DNA from: Paraburkholderia tagetis
GTDB lineage: Bacteria; Pseudomonadota; Gammaproteobacteria; Burkholderiales; Burkholderiaceae
Assembly: GCF_022213065.1 (NCBI RefSeq)
Contig: NZ_JAKLJA010000003.1
Coordinates: 1-64,000, forward strand
Direction: 5' to 3'
Length of the DNA stretch: 64,000 nt
Within the stretch, counting starts at the first letter, position 1, and each line of letters begins with the position of its first letter. The translations under genes were made by a program, and so were the position numbers. The notes beneath the pieces are model-generated. The model was not told the origin of the DNA, made no database searches, and saw only the letters and a list, made by a program, of their open reading frames with translations. This document shows positions 32,009 to 40,015 of this stretch, one piece after another.

Positions 32009-34174
32009 GTGAACGTCTTCTTTGAGGAATCGGGCAGTTTCAAGGCGGGCAGCGTGCTGTCGCGCCAGGGCGATGCGTTTCAGGTCGAGTTGCCGGGTGG
32101 GCGGCGCGCCAAGGTGCGCGCGAAAGATGTGCTGATCGAATTCGAGAAGCCCGCTGCCGGCGATCTGCTGGAGCAGGCGGACGCCGCCGCGCAGGATATC
32201 GATCTCGATTTCCTGTGGGAATGCGCGCCCGCCGAGGAATTCGCCTATACGGCGCTCGCGAGCGAGTACTTCGGCGAAACCTACGGCCCGGTCGAGCGCG
32301 CTGCGCTCGTGCTGCGTCTGCATGGCTCGCCCGTGTACTTCCGCCGCAAGGGCCGCGGGCAGTATCAGCGCGCGCCGGAAGAGCAACTGAAGATGGCGCT
32401 CGCGTCGCTCGAACGCAAGCGTCAGCAGGCGCTCGTGCAGGCGGGCTACGAAGAGGAGCTCAAGGCGGGCAAGCTGCCCGAGGCGCTCAAGGACAAGGCG
32501 CTGGGTCTGCTCACCAAGCCCGACAAGAACACGATCGAATACAAGGCGCTCGAAGCGGCGGCGGCCGCACGCGGCATTTCGATGCCGCGCCTGATGCTCG
32601 AATGCGGCGGCATTGCCTCGCCGCGCGCGCTGCACGAGGCGCGCTTCCTCGCTGAATTCTTCCCGCATGGCACTGGCTTTCCGGGCGTGGAAGTGGGCGC
32701 GCTGCCCGACGATCTGCCCGATGCAGCCGAGCACGTGCAAGCGTTCTCGATCGACGACGTCACCACAACCGAAATCGATGATGCGTTCTCGATCGAGCAT
32801 CTCGCCGACGGCCGCGTGCGCATCGGCATTCACATCGCGGCGCCGGCGCTGGGCATCAAGCGCGGCGACACGGCCGACACGGTCGCGCGCACACGTCTGT
32901 CGACGGTGTACATGCCCGGCGACAAGATCACCATGCTGCCGGACGATTTCGTCGACGCCTTCACGCTGAAGGAGGGCGGCATGCGCCCGGCGCTCTCGCT
33001 CTACAGCATCGTGAACCGCGAGACGCAGGAGATCGTCGCCACGGAAACGCGCGCCGAGCGCGTGTTCGTGAAGAACAACCTGCGCCACAACACGCTCGAC
33101 GAAGTCGTCACCGAAGAAACGCTCGCGGCGGGCACGGGCGACTATCCGCACAAAGAAGATATCGCCGTGCTGTGGCCGTTCGCACAGGCGCTCTTCGAGA
33201 AGCGCCAGCAGGCGCGCGCGGGCTACGGCCTGCGCCGCGAAGTGCAGCGCAACACCGACTACAACTTCTACGTGGAAGGCGAGCACGTCAGCATCACGCC
33301 GCGCCGCCGCGGCTCGCCGCTCGACATGATCGTCGCGGAACTGGCGATTCTCGCGAACTCCACGTGGGGCGCGTTCCTCAACGATCACGGCGTGCCGGGC
33401 ATCTATCGCTCGCAGCGCGCGTTCGGCGCGCCCACGGGCCCGAAGCGCACGCGCATGCAGACCAACGCCGCGCCGCACGAAGGCCTTGGTGTCGCGCAGT
33501 ACGCGTGGAGCACCTCGCCGCTGCGCCGCTATGTCGACCTCGTGAACCAGTGGCAGTTGCTCGCGTGCGTCGAGCACGGCGTGGCGGCCAAGCTGGTCGC
33601 GCCGTTCAAGCCCAAGGACGCTGATCTGTTCGCCGTCGTGCAGGGCTTCGACGAGACTTACACCGCCTACGCCGACCACCAGCGCCGCATGGAGTACTTC
33701 TGGTGCCTGCGCTGGCTCCAGCAGGAGATGCGCGGCGACGGCGGCTGTGAACCTCGTCGGGAATTCCCCGCAACGGTGGTGAAGGACGACCTCGTGCGCT
33801 TCGAGGAAGTGCCGCTGCTCATGCATGTGCCCGCGCTCGGTGTGCACGCGCGCGGCACGCGCCTGATGATGGAAGTGATGTCGATTGACGAGTTGACGAT
33901 CGAGGCGTCGGTGCGCATGCTGCGTGTGCTCGACGCGCCAGTCGTGACGAGCGGCGAGCAAGCCGAAGAAGACGCGGGCGACGACGAAGAGCTTATCGAA
34001 GCCGCCGACGACTCCGCCGAAAGCGAAGCGGAAGCGCAGGCCGAAGCCGGGACGCCTGGCGATGCGGCTGAAGGCGAAGGTGAGGGCGAAGGTGAGGGCG
34101 ATACGCAGGCAGGCGAGGAAGAGCAGCAATCCGCGCATGTGTCCGAAACGCGCGCCACGGAGCCACGCGCATGA
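32009..34174 (+). CDS. RNase II-family (RNB-domain) exoribonuclease
   Basis: Processive 3'-5' exoribonuclease of the RNase II/R superfamily. 721 residues: an N-terminal OB-like region, an RNB domain (about 245-540) with the catalytic acidic cluster in IDDVTTTEIDDAF (about 249-261), and a C-terminal S1-like domain. The last 60-70 residues are a Glu/Ala/Asp/Gly tail with EGEGEG repeats from a 12-base unit at 34073-34098. GTG start at 32009. The protein lacks an RNase R-like helix-turn-helix N-terminus, so it is not clearly rnr or rnb. Its stop overlaps the aroE start. Confidence 0.87.
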   Translation: MNVFFEESGSFKAGSVLSRQGDAFQVELPGGRRAKVRAKDVLIEFEKPAAGDLLEQADAAAQDIDLDFLWECAPAEEFAYTALASEYFGETYGPVERAALVLRLHGSPVYFRRKGRGQYQRAPEEQLKMALASLERKRQQALVQAGYEEELKAGKLPEALKDKALGLLTKPDKNTIEYKALEAAAAARGISMPRLMLECGGIASPRALHEARFLAEFFPHGTGFPGVEVGALPDDLPDAAEHVQAFSIDDVTTTEIDDAFSIEHLADGRVRIGIHIAAPALGIKRGDTADTVARTRLSTVYMPGDKITMLPDDFVDAFTLKEGGMRPALSLYSIVNRETQEIVATETRAERVFVKNNLRHNTLDEVVTEETLAAGTGDYPHKEDIAVLWPFAQALFEKRQQARAGYGLRREVQRNTDYNFYVEGEHVSITPRRRGSPLDMIVAELAILANSTWGAFLNDHGVPGIYRSQRAFGAPTGPKRTRMQTNAAPHEGLGVAQYAWSTSPLRRYVDLVNQWQLLACVEHGVAAKLVAPFKPKDADLFAVVQGFDETYTAYADHQRRMEYFWCLRWLQQEMRGDGGCEPRREFPATVVKDDLVRFEEVPLLMHVPALGVHARGTRLMMEVMSIDELTIEASVRMLRVLDAPVVTSGEQAEEDAGDDEELIEAADDSAESEAEAQAEAGTPGDAAEGEGEGEGEGDTQAGEEEQQSAHVSETRATEPRA

Positions 34175-35091
34175 GCGCCGACCCAATCCAGCGTGACCGC
34201 TATGCCGTGGTCGGCAATCCGGTCGCGCATAGCAAGTCGCCGTACATTCACGCGCAGTTTGCCGCCGCGACCGGCGAGCCCGTCGAATACGACCGCCTGC
34301 TCGCGCCGCTCGACGGCTTCGTCGAGCACGTGCAGGCGTTTCGCGCGGCGGGCGGCCGTGGCCTGAACGTGACCGTGCCGTTCAAGCTGGAGGCGCATGC
34401 GCTTGCAAGCAGACTGTCGCCGCGTGCGGCGGCGGCGGGCGCTGTGAACACGCTGCGCTTCGACGAAGACGGCATTTTCGGCGACAACACCGACGGTTTC
34501 GGGCTCGTTCGCGACATCGAGGTGAATCTGGGCGTCTCGCTCAAGGGCGCGCGCGTGCTGCTGCTGGGCGCGGGGGGCGCGGCGCGCGGCGTCGTGCTGC
34601 CGATGCTCGAGCGCCAACCGCGCGAGATCACCATCGTGAACCGCACCGCGCAAAAGGCGCATGCGCTCGTCGAGCAATTCGAAGCCGCTGCGCGCGAGGC
34701 CGCTTGCCTCATCAACGGCGGCGGACCGGATGCGGTCTTTCGCGACCCGGTCTATCGCGACCCGGTCTATCGCGACCCGGTCTATCGCGACCCGATCGAT
34801 CCGAAGCCCTACGACGTGATCGTCAATGCGACGGCCGGCAGTCTCGACGCCGCGCTGCCCGAGTGCGACGCACGTGCGTTCGGCGCGGGGACGCTCGCCT
34901 ATGACATGATGTACGGCGCTGAACCCACCGTGTTCATGCGCCATGCCGAATCGCTCGGTGCGCGCGCATCGGACGGGCTCGGGATGCTGGTCGAGCAGGC
35001 CGCCGAGTCGTTTTTCGTGTGGCGCGGCGTGCGTCCCGACGGCGCGCCCGTGCTGGCCGCGCTGCGCAAGCAACTGGCGGCGCAAGCCTGA
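34171..35091 (+). CDS. aroE: Shikimate dehydrogenase with internal repeat insertion
   Basis: NADPH-dependent reduction of 3-dehydroshikimate. 306 residues, longer than the usual 270-290. Visible: NPVAHSKSP near the N-terminus, NVTVPFK with the catalytic Lys, GDNTDGFG with the catalytic Asp, and the nucleotide-binding LGAGGAARGV (about 131-140). Between about residues 188 and 212 is an insertion made of four YRDPV-like units, encoded by a 15-base tandem repeat in frame. The start ATG overlaps the RNase stop (ATGA). Confidence 0.95.
   Translation: MSADPIQRDRYAVVGNPVAHSKSPYIHAQFAAATGEPVEYDRLLAPLDGFVEHVQAFRAAGGRGLNVTVPFKLEAHALASRLSPRAAAAGAVNTLRFDEDGIFGDNTDGFGLVRDIEVNLGVSLKGARVLLLGAGGAARGVVLPMLERQPREITIVNRTAQKAHALVEQFEAAAREAACLINGGGPDAVFRDPVYRDPVYRDPVYRDPIDPKPYDVIVNATAGSLDAALPECDARAFGAGTLAYDMMYGAEPTVFMRHAESLGARASDGLGMLVEQAAESFFVWRGVRPDGAPVLAALRKQLAAQA
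34741..34800 (+). repeat. 15-base in-frame tandem repeat within aroE, 4 copies
   Basis: CGCGACCCGGTCTAT is repeated exactly three times (34741-34785), followed by a fourth diverged unit to 34800. Each unit encodes Arg-Asp-Pro-Val-Tyr, so gain or loss of units keeps the frame. Confidence 0.97.
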
Positions 35092-35151
35092 CGCACGCCA
35101 CCGCTGCCTGACGTCGACATAGAACCACAACAACAAGGGAGTCGCGACGCC

Positions 35152-35958
35152 ATGCGTAGAGAAGCCTCGGGGCCGCATGCAGCAGGGCTGCAGCGCAACG
35201 GACGCCACGATGGGCCATTCGCCCACAGTGTCGCCGCGCTGAGCGCGAAGCGCCCCGGTGTTTTGCGCTGGCTCGTCTATGCGGTGCTGGTGTTCGGCGT
35301 CGCCTGGGTCGCGACGCAACTCTTCTATTTCGCGCAGATCGCCGTCTGGAATGTTGCCGATCCGCAATCCACGGCCTTCATGCGCACCGACGAGGCGCGC
35401 CTTTCCGCCGACCGTCCCGATCTCGACGTCCAGCACCAGTGGGTGCCCTACGACCAGATCTCGCGCAACCTCAAGCGCGCGATCATCGCGTCCGAGGACG
35501 CCAACTTCGCCAACAACAACGGCTACGAAACCGATGCCATCCTGCAGGCGTGGGAGCGGAACAAGAAGCGCGGCCGCATCGTGCGCGGCGGATCGACGAT
35601 CACGCAGCAACTTGCCCGCAACCTGTTCCTATCGCGGCAGAAAAGCTATATCCGCAAGGGCCAGGAGCTCATCATCACGTGGATGCTGGAGACGCTGCTC
35701 GACAAGGAGCGCATCTTCGAGATCTATCTGAATTCGGTGGAGTGGGGTAATGGGGTCTACGGCGCGCAGGCCGCCGCGCGTTACTACTACCGCACGACGG
35801 CCGCGAAGCTCTCGCCCTGGCAGGCGGCGCGGCTGGCGGTCATGCTGCCGCAGCCGAAATATTTCGACGAGCACCGCAACTCGCCGTATCTCGCCCAGCG
35901 CGCCAGGGTGATCGCGCGCCGCATGGGCGCCGCGGAACTTCCGCCGTCGTCGCAATAG
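35152..35958 (+). CDS. mtgA: Monofunctional biosynthetic peptidoglycan transglycosylase
   Basis: 268-residue inner-membrane glycosyltransferase (family GT51) that polymerises lipid II without a transpeptidase domain. N-terminal cytoplasmic segment, one membrane span (about 39-60), then the GT51 domain with the catalytic Glu in [12 protein letters not shown] and the conserved [16 protein letters not shown] and [18 protein letters not shown] segments. Follows aroE by 60 bases. A strong terminator follows. Confidence 0.95.
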   Translation: MRREASGPHAAGLQRNGRHDGPFAHSVAALSAKRPGVLRWLVYAVLVFGVAWVATQLFYFAQIAVWNVADPQSTAFMRTDEARLSADRPDLDVQHQWVPYDQISRNLKRAIIASEDANFANNNGYETDAILQAWERNKKRGRIVRGGSTITQQLARNLFLSRQKSYIRKGQELIITWMLETLLDKERIFEIYLNSVEWGNGVYGAQAAARYYYRTTAAKLSPWQAARLAVMLPQPKYFDEHRNSPYLAQRARVIARRMGAAELPPSSQ

Positions 35959-35995
35959 CCTCGCTGTGGGCATAGGCAGCGATTTCCGCTCAAAC

Positions 35996-36027
35996 GAAAA
36001 AGCGCCGGACGAACCGGCGCTTTTTTC
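35996..36027. terminator. Terminator between mtgA and queF
   Basis: AAAAA, arms agcgccgg and ccggcgct around ACGAA, and TTTTTT. Symmetrical, so it can serve both mtgA (plus) and queF (minus). Confidence 0.88.
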
Positions 36028-36049
36028 ATGAACTTCCGTCTATTGCGGC

Positions 36050-36874
36050 TTACTGGCGCGCAAGCCGCGCGTTGTCGGGCATCGGCATATTGAAGTTGGT
36101 GCGAAACGGATTGATGTCGAGGCCGCCGCGCCGCGTGTAGCGTGCGTACACCGCAAGCCGGTCCGGCTTGCACTCGCGCAGGATGTCCATGAAGATGCGC
36201 TCGGCGCATTGCTCATGAAAACCGGTGTGATTGCGGTACGAAATGATGTAGCGCAGGAGCCCCGCCTGATCGATCTGCGGCCCTACGTAGTGGATCTGCA
36301 CGCTGCCCCAGTCGGGCTGGCCCGTCACGGGGCAGTTCGACTTCAGCAGGTTGGAGAACAGCGTCTCTTCCACGGGCGACTCGTCGTGGGCTGCCTTGAG
36401 CAGCGTCGGGTCCGGGTGATAGATCTCGGTGTCCAGATCGAGCCGGTCGAGCGAAAGGCCGTCGAATTCCTCGAACGGAATCTTGCCGAACGCGCCCGGC
36501 TGGTCGAGCCGCACCGAAACCGGCGCGCCGCAGGCCGCGGACACGTCGCGCTTGATGGTGTCGCGCACCACCTCGGCCGACTCGAACGACGTTTGCGCGA
36601 ACGAACCCAGATAGAGCTTGAACGACTTCGATTCGACGATGTTGGGCGAATCGGCGGAAATGAAGAACGTTGCGATGGCTATCTGCGGCTTGCCGCGCGC
36701 GTTGAGCCACGAAAGTTCGTACGCGTTCCAGATATCGGTGCCGAAGAAGGGCAGTTGCGCGCCAATGCCGATCGCTTCGCGCGCAGCCGCGCGCGGGATC
36801 GGAAACAGCAGCGAGGCGTCGTACTGCTCGGTGTATTTGGCAGCTTTGCCGAGCGGGGATTGTTCGGGAGTCAT
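36050..36874 (-). CDS. queF: NADPH-dependent 7-cyano-7-deazaguanine reductase
   Basis: Reduces preQ0 to preQ1 in queuosine synthesis. 274 residues, the long unimodular QueF class. The catalytic Cys is in [13 protein letters not shown] (about residues 180-192), and the paired Asp follows in the same segment. The [10 protein letters not shown] motif and Glu/His residues of the second T-fold half are also present. The ATG overlaps the upstream 5'-nucleotidase stop by 4 bases; queF is the last gene of a likely three-gene operon. Confidence 0.96.
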   Translation of the reverse strand: MTPEQSPLGKAAKYTEQYDASLLFPIPRAAAREAIGIGAQLPFFGTDIWNAYELSWLNARGKPQIAIATFFISADSPNIVESKSFKLYLGSFAQTSFESAEVVRDTIKRDVSAACGAPVSVRLDQPGAFGKIPFEEFDGLSLDRLDLDTEIYHPDPTLLKAAHDESPVEETLFSNLLKSNCPVTGQPDWGSVQIHYVGPQIDQAGLLRYIISYRNHTGFHEQCAERIFMDILRECKPDRLAVYARYTRRGGLDINPFRTNFNMPMPDNARLARQ

Positions 36875-37890
36875 GATGCGCTGGTTTCAGTTGGTGCGTC
36901 TTTCGGTGCGTCTTTCGATGCGTCGCTCGTTGCGCTCGCGCGCGCCGTGCGGTTTGCGTCCACCGGATTCGCGAGGTTCGCGGGATTCGCCACGCCGCTT
37001 GCCACATGACCGGTCGCCGTGACCGAGCGGGCCGATTCGCAATGGCGGATCTGGTCGTCGAAGAAAAAGTCGGGTTCGAACTCGCGCAGGAACGGGCCTT
37101 TGTCGAGTCCGCCGAGGAACATCGCTTCGTCGATTTCGATGTTCCAGGCCATCAACGTGCGGATAGCGCGTTCGTGCGCGGGTGCCGAGCGCGCCGTCAC
37201 GAGCGCGGTGCGGATGCGCATGGTCGCGTTGGCATCCGCGAGCTTCTGCAGCCGGTCGAGTGCTTCGAGCAGCGGCTTGAGCGGCCCTTGCGCGAGCGGC
37301 AGTTCGCGGTTGTCGCGCTCGTGGCTCACGAAGGCGCCCAGACCCTCGCGCTGGAAGATTTGCTCGGCTTCGTCGGAAAACAGCACCGCATCGCCGTCGA
37401 ACGCGATGCGAATCTCGTGCGCGTTGCGTTCCGACATTGTCGCCGATTCTGGGAACACGCGTGCGGCGGGAAAGCCTGCGTCGAGCGCGCCGCGCACGTC
37501 CTCGGGGTTTGCCGAAAGAAACAGCGACGCGTTGAGCGGCTTGAGATAACGCCACGGCTCGCGCCCACGCGTGAACACGCCGCGCTGGATGTCGAGCTGA
37601 TGCTCGCGGCACGAGCTGAACGCGCGCAGCCCGCTGATGGGGTCGCTGCGCGAGAGGATCACGACTTCCACGTGATGTGCGCGGCTGTTTCCACATGAAT
37701 TGAGCGCGAGCAGCTTGCGGATCAACGCAAATGCAACGCCGGGCCGCGCGGGCACGTTCAGGCGTTCGCGCTGCAGCGCCTCGTAGTCGCGCAGATCGCC
37801 GGTCTCGTAGACGCGGTTCTCTTCCTCAAAGTCGAAGAGCGCGCGCGACGAGATGGCGACGACGAGCTTGTCGGAGAGCGAAACGGGCAT
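36871..37890 (-). CDS. Cytosolic 5'-nucleotidase-like protein
   Basis: 339 residues resembling the 5'-nucleotidase family related to eukaryotic cytosolic NT5C1. HAD-type motifs are seen: [13 protein letters not shown] (nucleophile Asp, about residue 165), TARSAP as the probable motif II Thr region, and FFFDDQ as motif IV. The C-terminus is a Thr/Ala/Ser/Asp-rich tail with [12 protein letters not shown] from a 12-base repeat (36893-36928). ATG at 37890. It lies 12 bases after ilvA and overlaps queF. It may dephosphorylate nucleoside monophosphates; substrate unproven. Confidence 0.82.
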   Translation of the reverse strand: MPVSLSDKLVVAISSRALFDFEEENRVYETGDLRDYEALQRERLNVPARPGVAFALIRKLLALNSCGNSRAHHVEVVILSRSDPISGLRAFSSCREHQLDIQRGVFTRGREPWRYLKPLNASLFLSANPEDVRGALDAGFPAARVFPESATMSERNAHEIRIAFDGDAVLFSDEAEQIFQREGLGAFVSHERDNRELPLAQGPLKPLLEALDRLQKLADANATMRIRTALVTARSAPAHERAIRTLMAWNIEIDEAMFLGGLDKGPFLREFEPDFFFDDQIRHCESARSVTATGHVASGVANPANLANPVDANRTARASATSDASKDAPKDAPTETSAS

Positions 37891-37902
37891 GATCGTCGTG
37901 CT

Positions 37903-39429
37903 TTATGCGAGGAACAACCGATAAGCGGGATTCTGCGTCTCTTCCCATTGCGGGTAGCCGAGCGTGGCGAGAAAGCGCCGGAACTCCGCGTCCTCGGCCG
38001 CCGGCACCTGGATGCCCACGAGAATCGAGCTGTAATCGGCGCCCTGGTTGCGGTAGTGGAACAGGCTGATGTTCCAGTTCGGCGCCATCGACGAAAGGAA
38101 GCGCATCAGCGCGCCCGGACGCTCCGGAAACTCGAAGCGGAACAGGCGCTCGTCATGCGCGAGCGGCGAGCGCCCGCCCACCATGTAGCGGATGTGCTGC
38201 TTCGAGAGTTCGTCGCCGGTGAGATCGACGCACGGAAAACCGTGATCGACGAAAGTCTGAGCGATGGTCTGCGACTCGCCGCGGTTGCGGATCTGCACGC
38301 CCACGAAGATGTGCGCGCGCTCGGCGTCGTCGATGCGGTAGTTGAACTCGGTCACGCTGCGCGTGCCCACCAGTTCGCAGAAGCGCTTGAAGCTGCCGCG
38401 CTCTTCGGGGATCGTCACCGCGAACACCGCCTCGCGCGCTTCGCCCACCTCCGCGCGCTCGGCCACGAAGCGCATGCGGTCGAAGTTCATGTTCGCGCCC
38501 GAGGTGACCGCCACCAGCGTCTTGCCTTCGATGCCTTCACGCTCCGCGTACTGCTTCGCACCCGCCACGGCCAGCGCGCCCGCCGGCTCGAGCACGCTGC
38601 GCGTGTCCTGGAAGACGTCCTTGATCGCGGCGCACAGGGCGTCGGTGTCGACCGTGAGCACTTCATCCAGATACTGCTGGCACAAGCGGAAAGTTTCCTC
38701 GCCCACGAGCTTGACCGCCGTGCCGTCCGAAAACAGACCGACTTCCGTCAGCTCGACACGCTTGCCCGCCTTCACCGACTGCGCCATCGCGCACGAGTCG
38801 TCGGTCTGCACGCCGATCACGCGGATTTCGGGACGCACCGCCTTCACGTAGGCGGCCACGCCCGCCGCGAGTCCGCCACCGCCGATCGGCACGAAGATCG
38901 CGTGTATCGGGGCCTGATGCTTGCTGAGGACCTCCATCGCCACGGTGCCCTGGCCGGCGATCACGTGCGGATCGTCGAACGGATGCACGAAGGTCAGGCC
39001 GCGTTCGTTCTGCAGGCGCACGGCGTGCGCGTAGGCGTCGCTGTACGATTCGCCGGCCTGCACGACCTCGACGGTGGGGCCGCCGTGTGCGCGCACCGCA
39101 TCGACCTTGACCTGGGGCGTGGTGATGGGCACGCAGATCACGGCCTTCACGCCGAGTTTCGCTGCGGAAAGCGCCACGCCCTGGGCGTGGTTGCCGGCCG
39201 AGGCGGTGATGACGCCACGCTCGAGCTGCTCGGGCGTGAGGTGCGCCATCTTGTTATAGGCGCCGCGCAGCTTGAAGGAGAACACGGGCTGGTTGTCCTC
39301 GCGCTTGAGCAGGACCGTGTTGCGCAGGCGCACCGAGAGGTTCGGCGCGCGCTCAAGCTCGGTCTCGCGGGCCACGTCGTAGACGCGGGCGGTGAGGACT
39401 TTCTTCAGATAATCGTCGTGGGAGGCCAT
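37903..39429 (-). CDS. ilvA: Threonine ammonia-lyase, biosynthetic
   Basis: PLP enzyme converting threonine to 2-oxobutyrate, first step to isoleucine. 508 residues: catalytic domain (about 1-320) with PLP-binding Lys in FSFKLRGAYNKM (about residues 50-61), the Gly-rich GGGGLAAG loop, and SGANMNFDRMR, then two C-terminal ACT-like domains (about 325-505) for isoleucine/valine allostery. ATG at 39429 (MASHDDYLKK) is chosen because the upstream frame runs into a tandem repeat and is not conserved-looking. First gene of the ilvA/5'-nucleotidase/queF unit. Confidence 0.96.
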   Translation of the reverse strand: MASHDDYLKKVLTARVYDVARETELERAPNLSVRLRNTVLLKREDNQPVFSFKLRGAYNKMAHLTPEQLERGVITASAGNHAQGVALSAAKLGVKAVICVPITTPQVKVDAVRAHGGPTVEVVQAGESYSDAYAHAVRLQNERGLTFVHPFDDPHVIAGQGTVAMEVLSKHQAPIHAIFVPIGGGGLAAGVAAYVKAVRPEIRVIGVQTDDSCAMAQSVKAGKRVELTEVGLFSDGTAVKLVGEETFRLCQQYLDEVLTVDTDALCAAIKDVFQDTRSVLEPAGALAVAGAKQYAEREGIEGKTLVAVTSGANMNFDRMRFVAERAEVGEAREAVFAVTIPEERGSFKRFCELVGTRSVTEFNYRIDDAERAHIFVGVQIRNRGESQTIAQTFVDHGFPCVDLTGDELSKQHIRYMVGGRSPLAHDERLFRFEFPERPGALMRFLSSMAPNWNISLFHYRNQGADYSSILVGIQVPAAEDAEFRRFLATLGYPQWEETQNPAYRLFLA

Positions 39430-40015
39430 GCGAGGGCCGCGTCGGGCGCGGGATTGGACGGGAAAGCGCAAATGATAGCGCCAATGACCGTGCCAATGAC
39501 CGTGCCAATGACCGTGCCAACAGCGGGTCAATTCCCGACTATCCGGACGGCGAATCCATTGAGGCATGGCGCTTCATGGAGATGTCAGGCCCGGTTCACC
39601 CGCCTGTCGCGCGAATGAAAGAGACTGGCGTTTGCAAGATGGCAAAGTTCCCGGCACCGTCAGCGCGGGCGCGGATCATGCGTTAAAATCGCTTTTTGAA
39701 ACAAGGATCGGAAGATGCACTGGCAGACTCGGACAGCCCATTTGATGCCCGCGCGGCGCGAGACCCGCCCCGCAGCGCAGCGGCACGTCCGGCACGCACG
39801 ATCGTGCCGCTAAGTCCGAGCGCCGGGGAACCATCGGCGTGAGTGCAGCCGCCATGCTTCCCCACCCTTAAAGTCCGCTTTCAGCCAACAGCGCGCGCTA
39901 GCCGCGAGCCACCGGCGGACACGATTTCAGAATAGCGCCCCACGCGCCCCGTCAGCGTCTGCCATGCCGGCCAGCCAGCCACATGTGCGGAGCTGACACT
40001 ACGAGTCGTCCAACC
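39430..40015. other. 586-base divergent region between ilvA and the FAD/Fe-S gene
   Basis: Contains the ilvA leader with a 12-base tandem repeat (39481-39520), a possible -10 (TAAAAT, 39684-39689) for the plus strand, and a small ORF with a good ribosome-binding site (AAGGA, then ATG at 39715, stop at 39813, 32 codons). No other gene or RNA is recognised. Confidence 0.6.
39481..39520 (-). repeat. 12-base tandem repeat in ilvA leader
   Basis: CCAATGACCGTG occurs three times exactly (39481-39516) and continues into CCAA. It lies 52-91 bases upstream of the ilvA ATG. In the frame of ilvA it would read as His-Gly-His-Trp units, which is not an isoleucine/valine leader peptide. Confidence 0.95.

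Noticed and set aside
31982..34186. Minus-strand open frame opposite the RNase II-family gene
   Set aside because: Antisense shadow of a long GC-rich coding region; no ribosome-binding site or family resemblance.
34741..34800. Frameshift or assembly error in aroE
   Set aside because: The frame stays open through the repeat and the protein continues with conserved C-terminal motifs, so the repeat is an in-frame insertion.
39481..39567. Classical ilv-type leader peptide attenuator encoded by the repeat before ilvA
   Set aside because: The repeat would code for His, Gly and Trp, not isoleucine, valine or leucine, and no terminator follows before ilvA.
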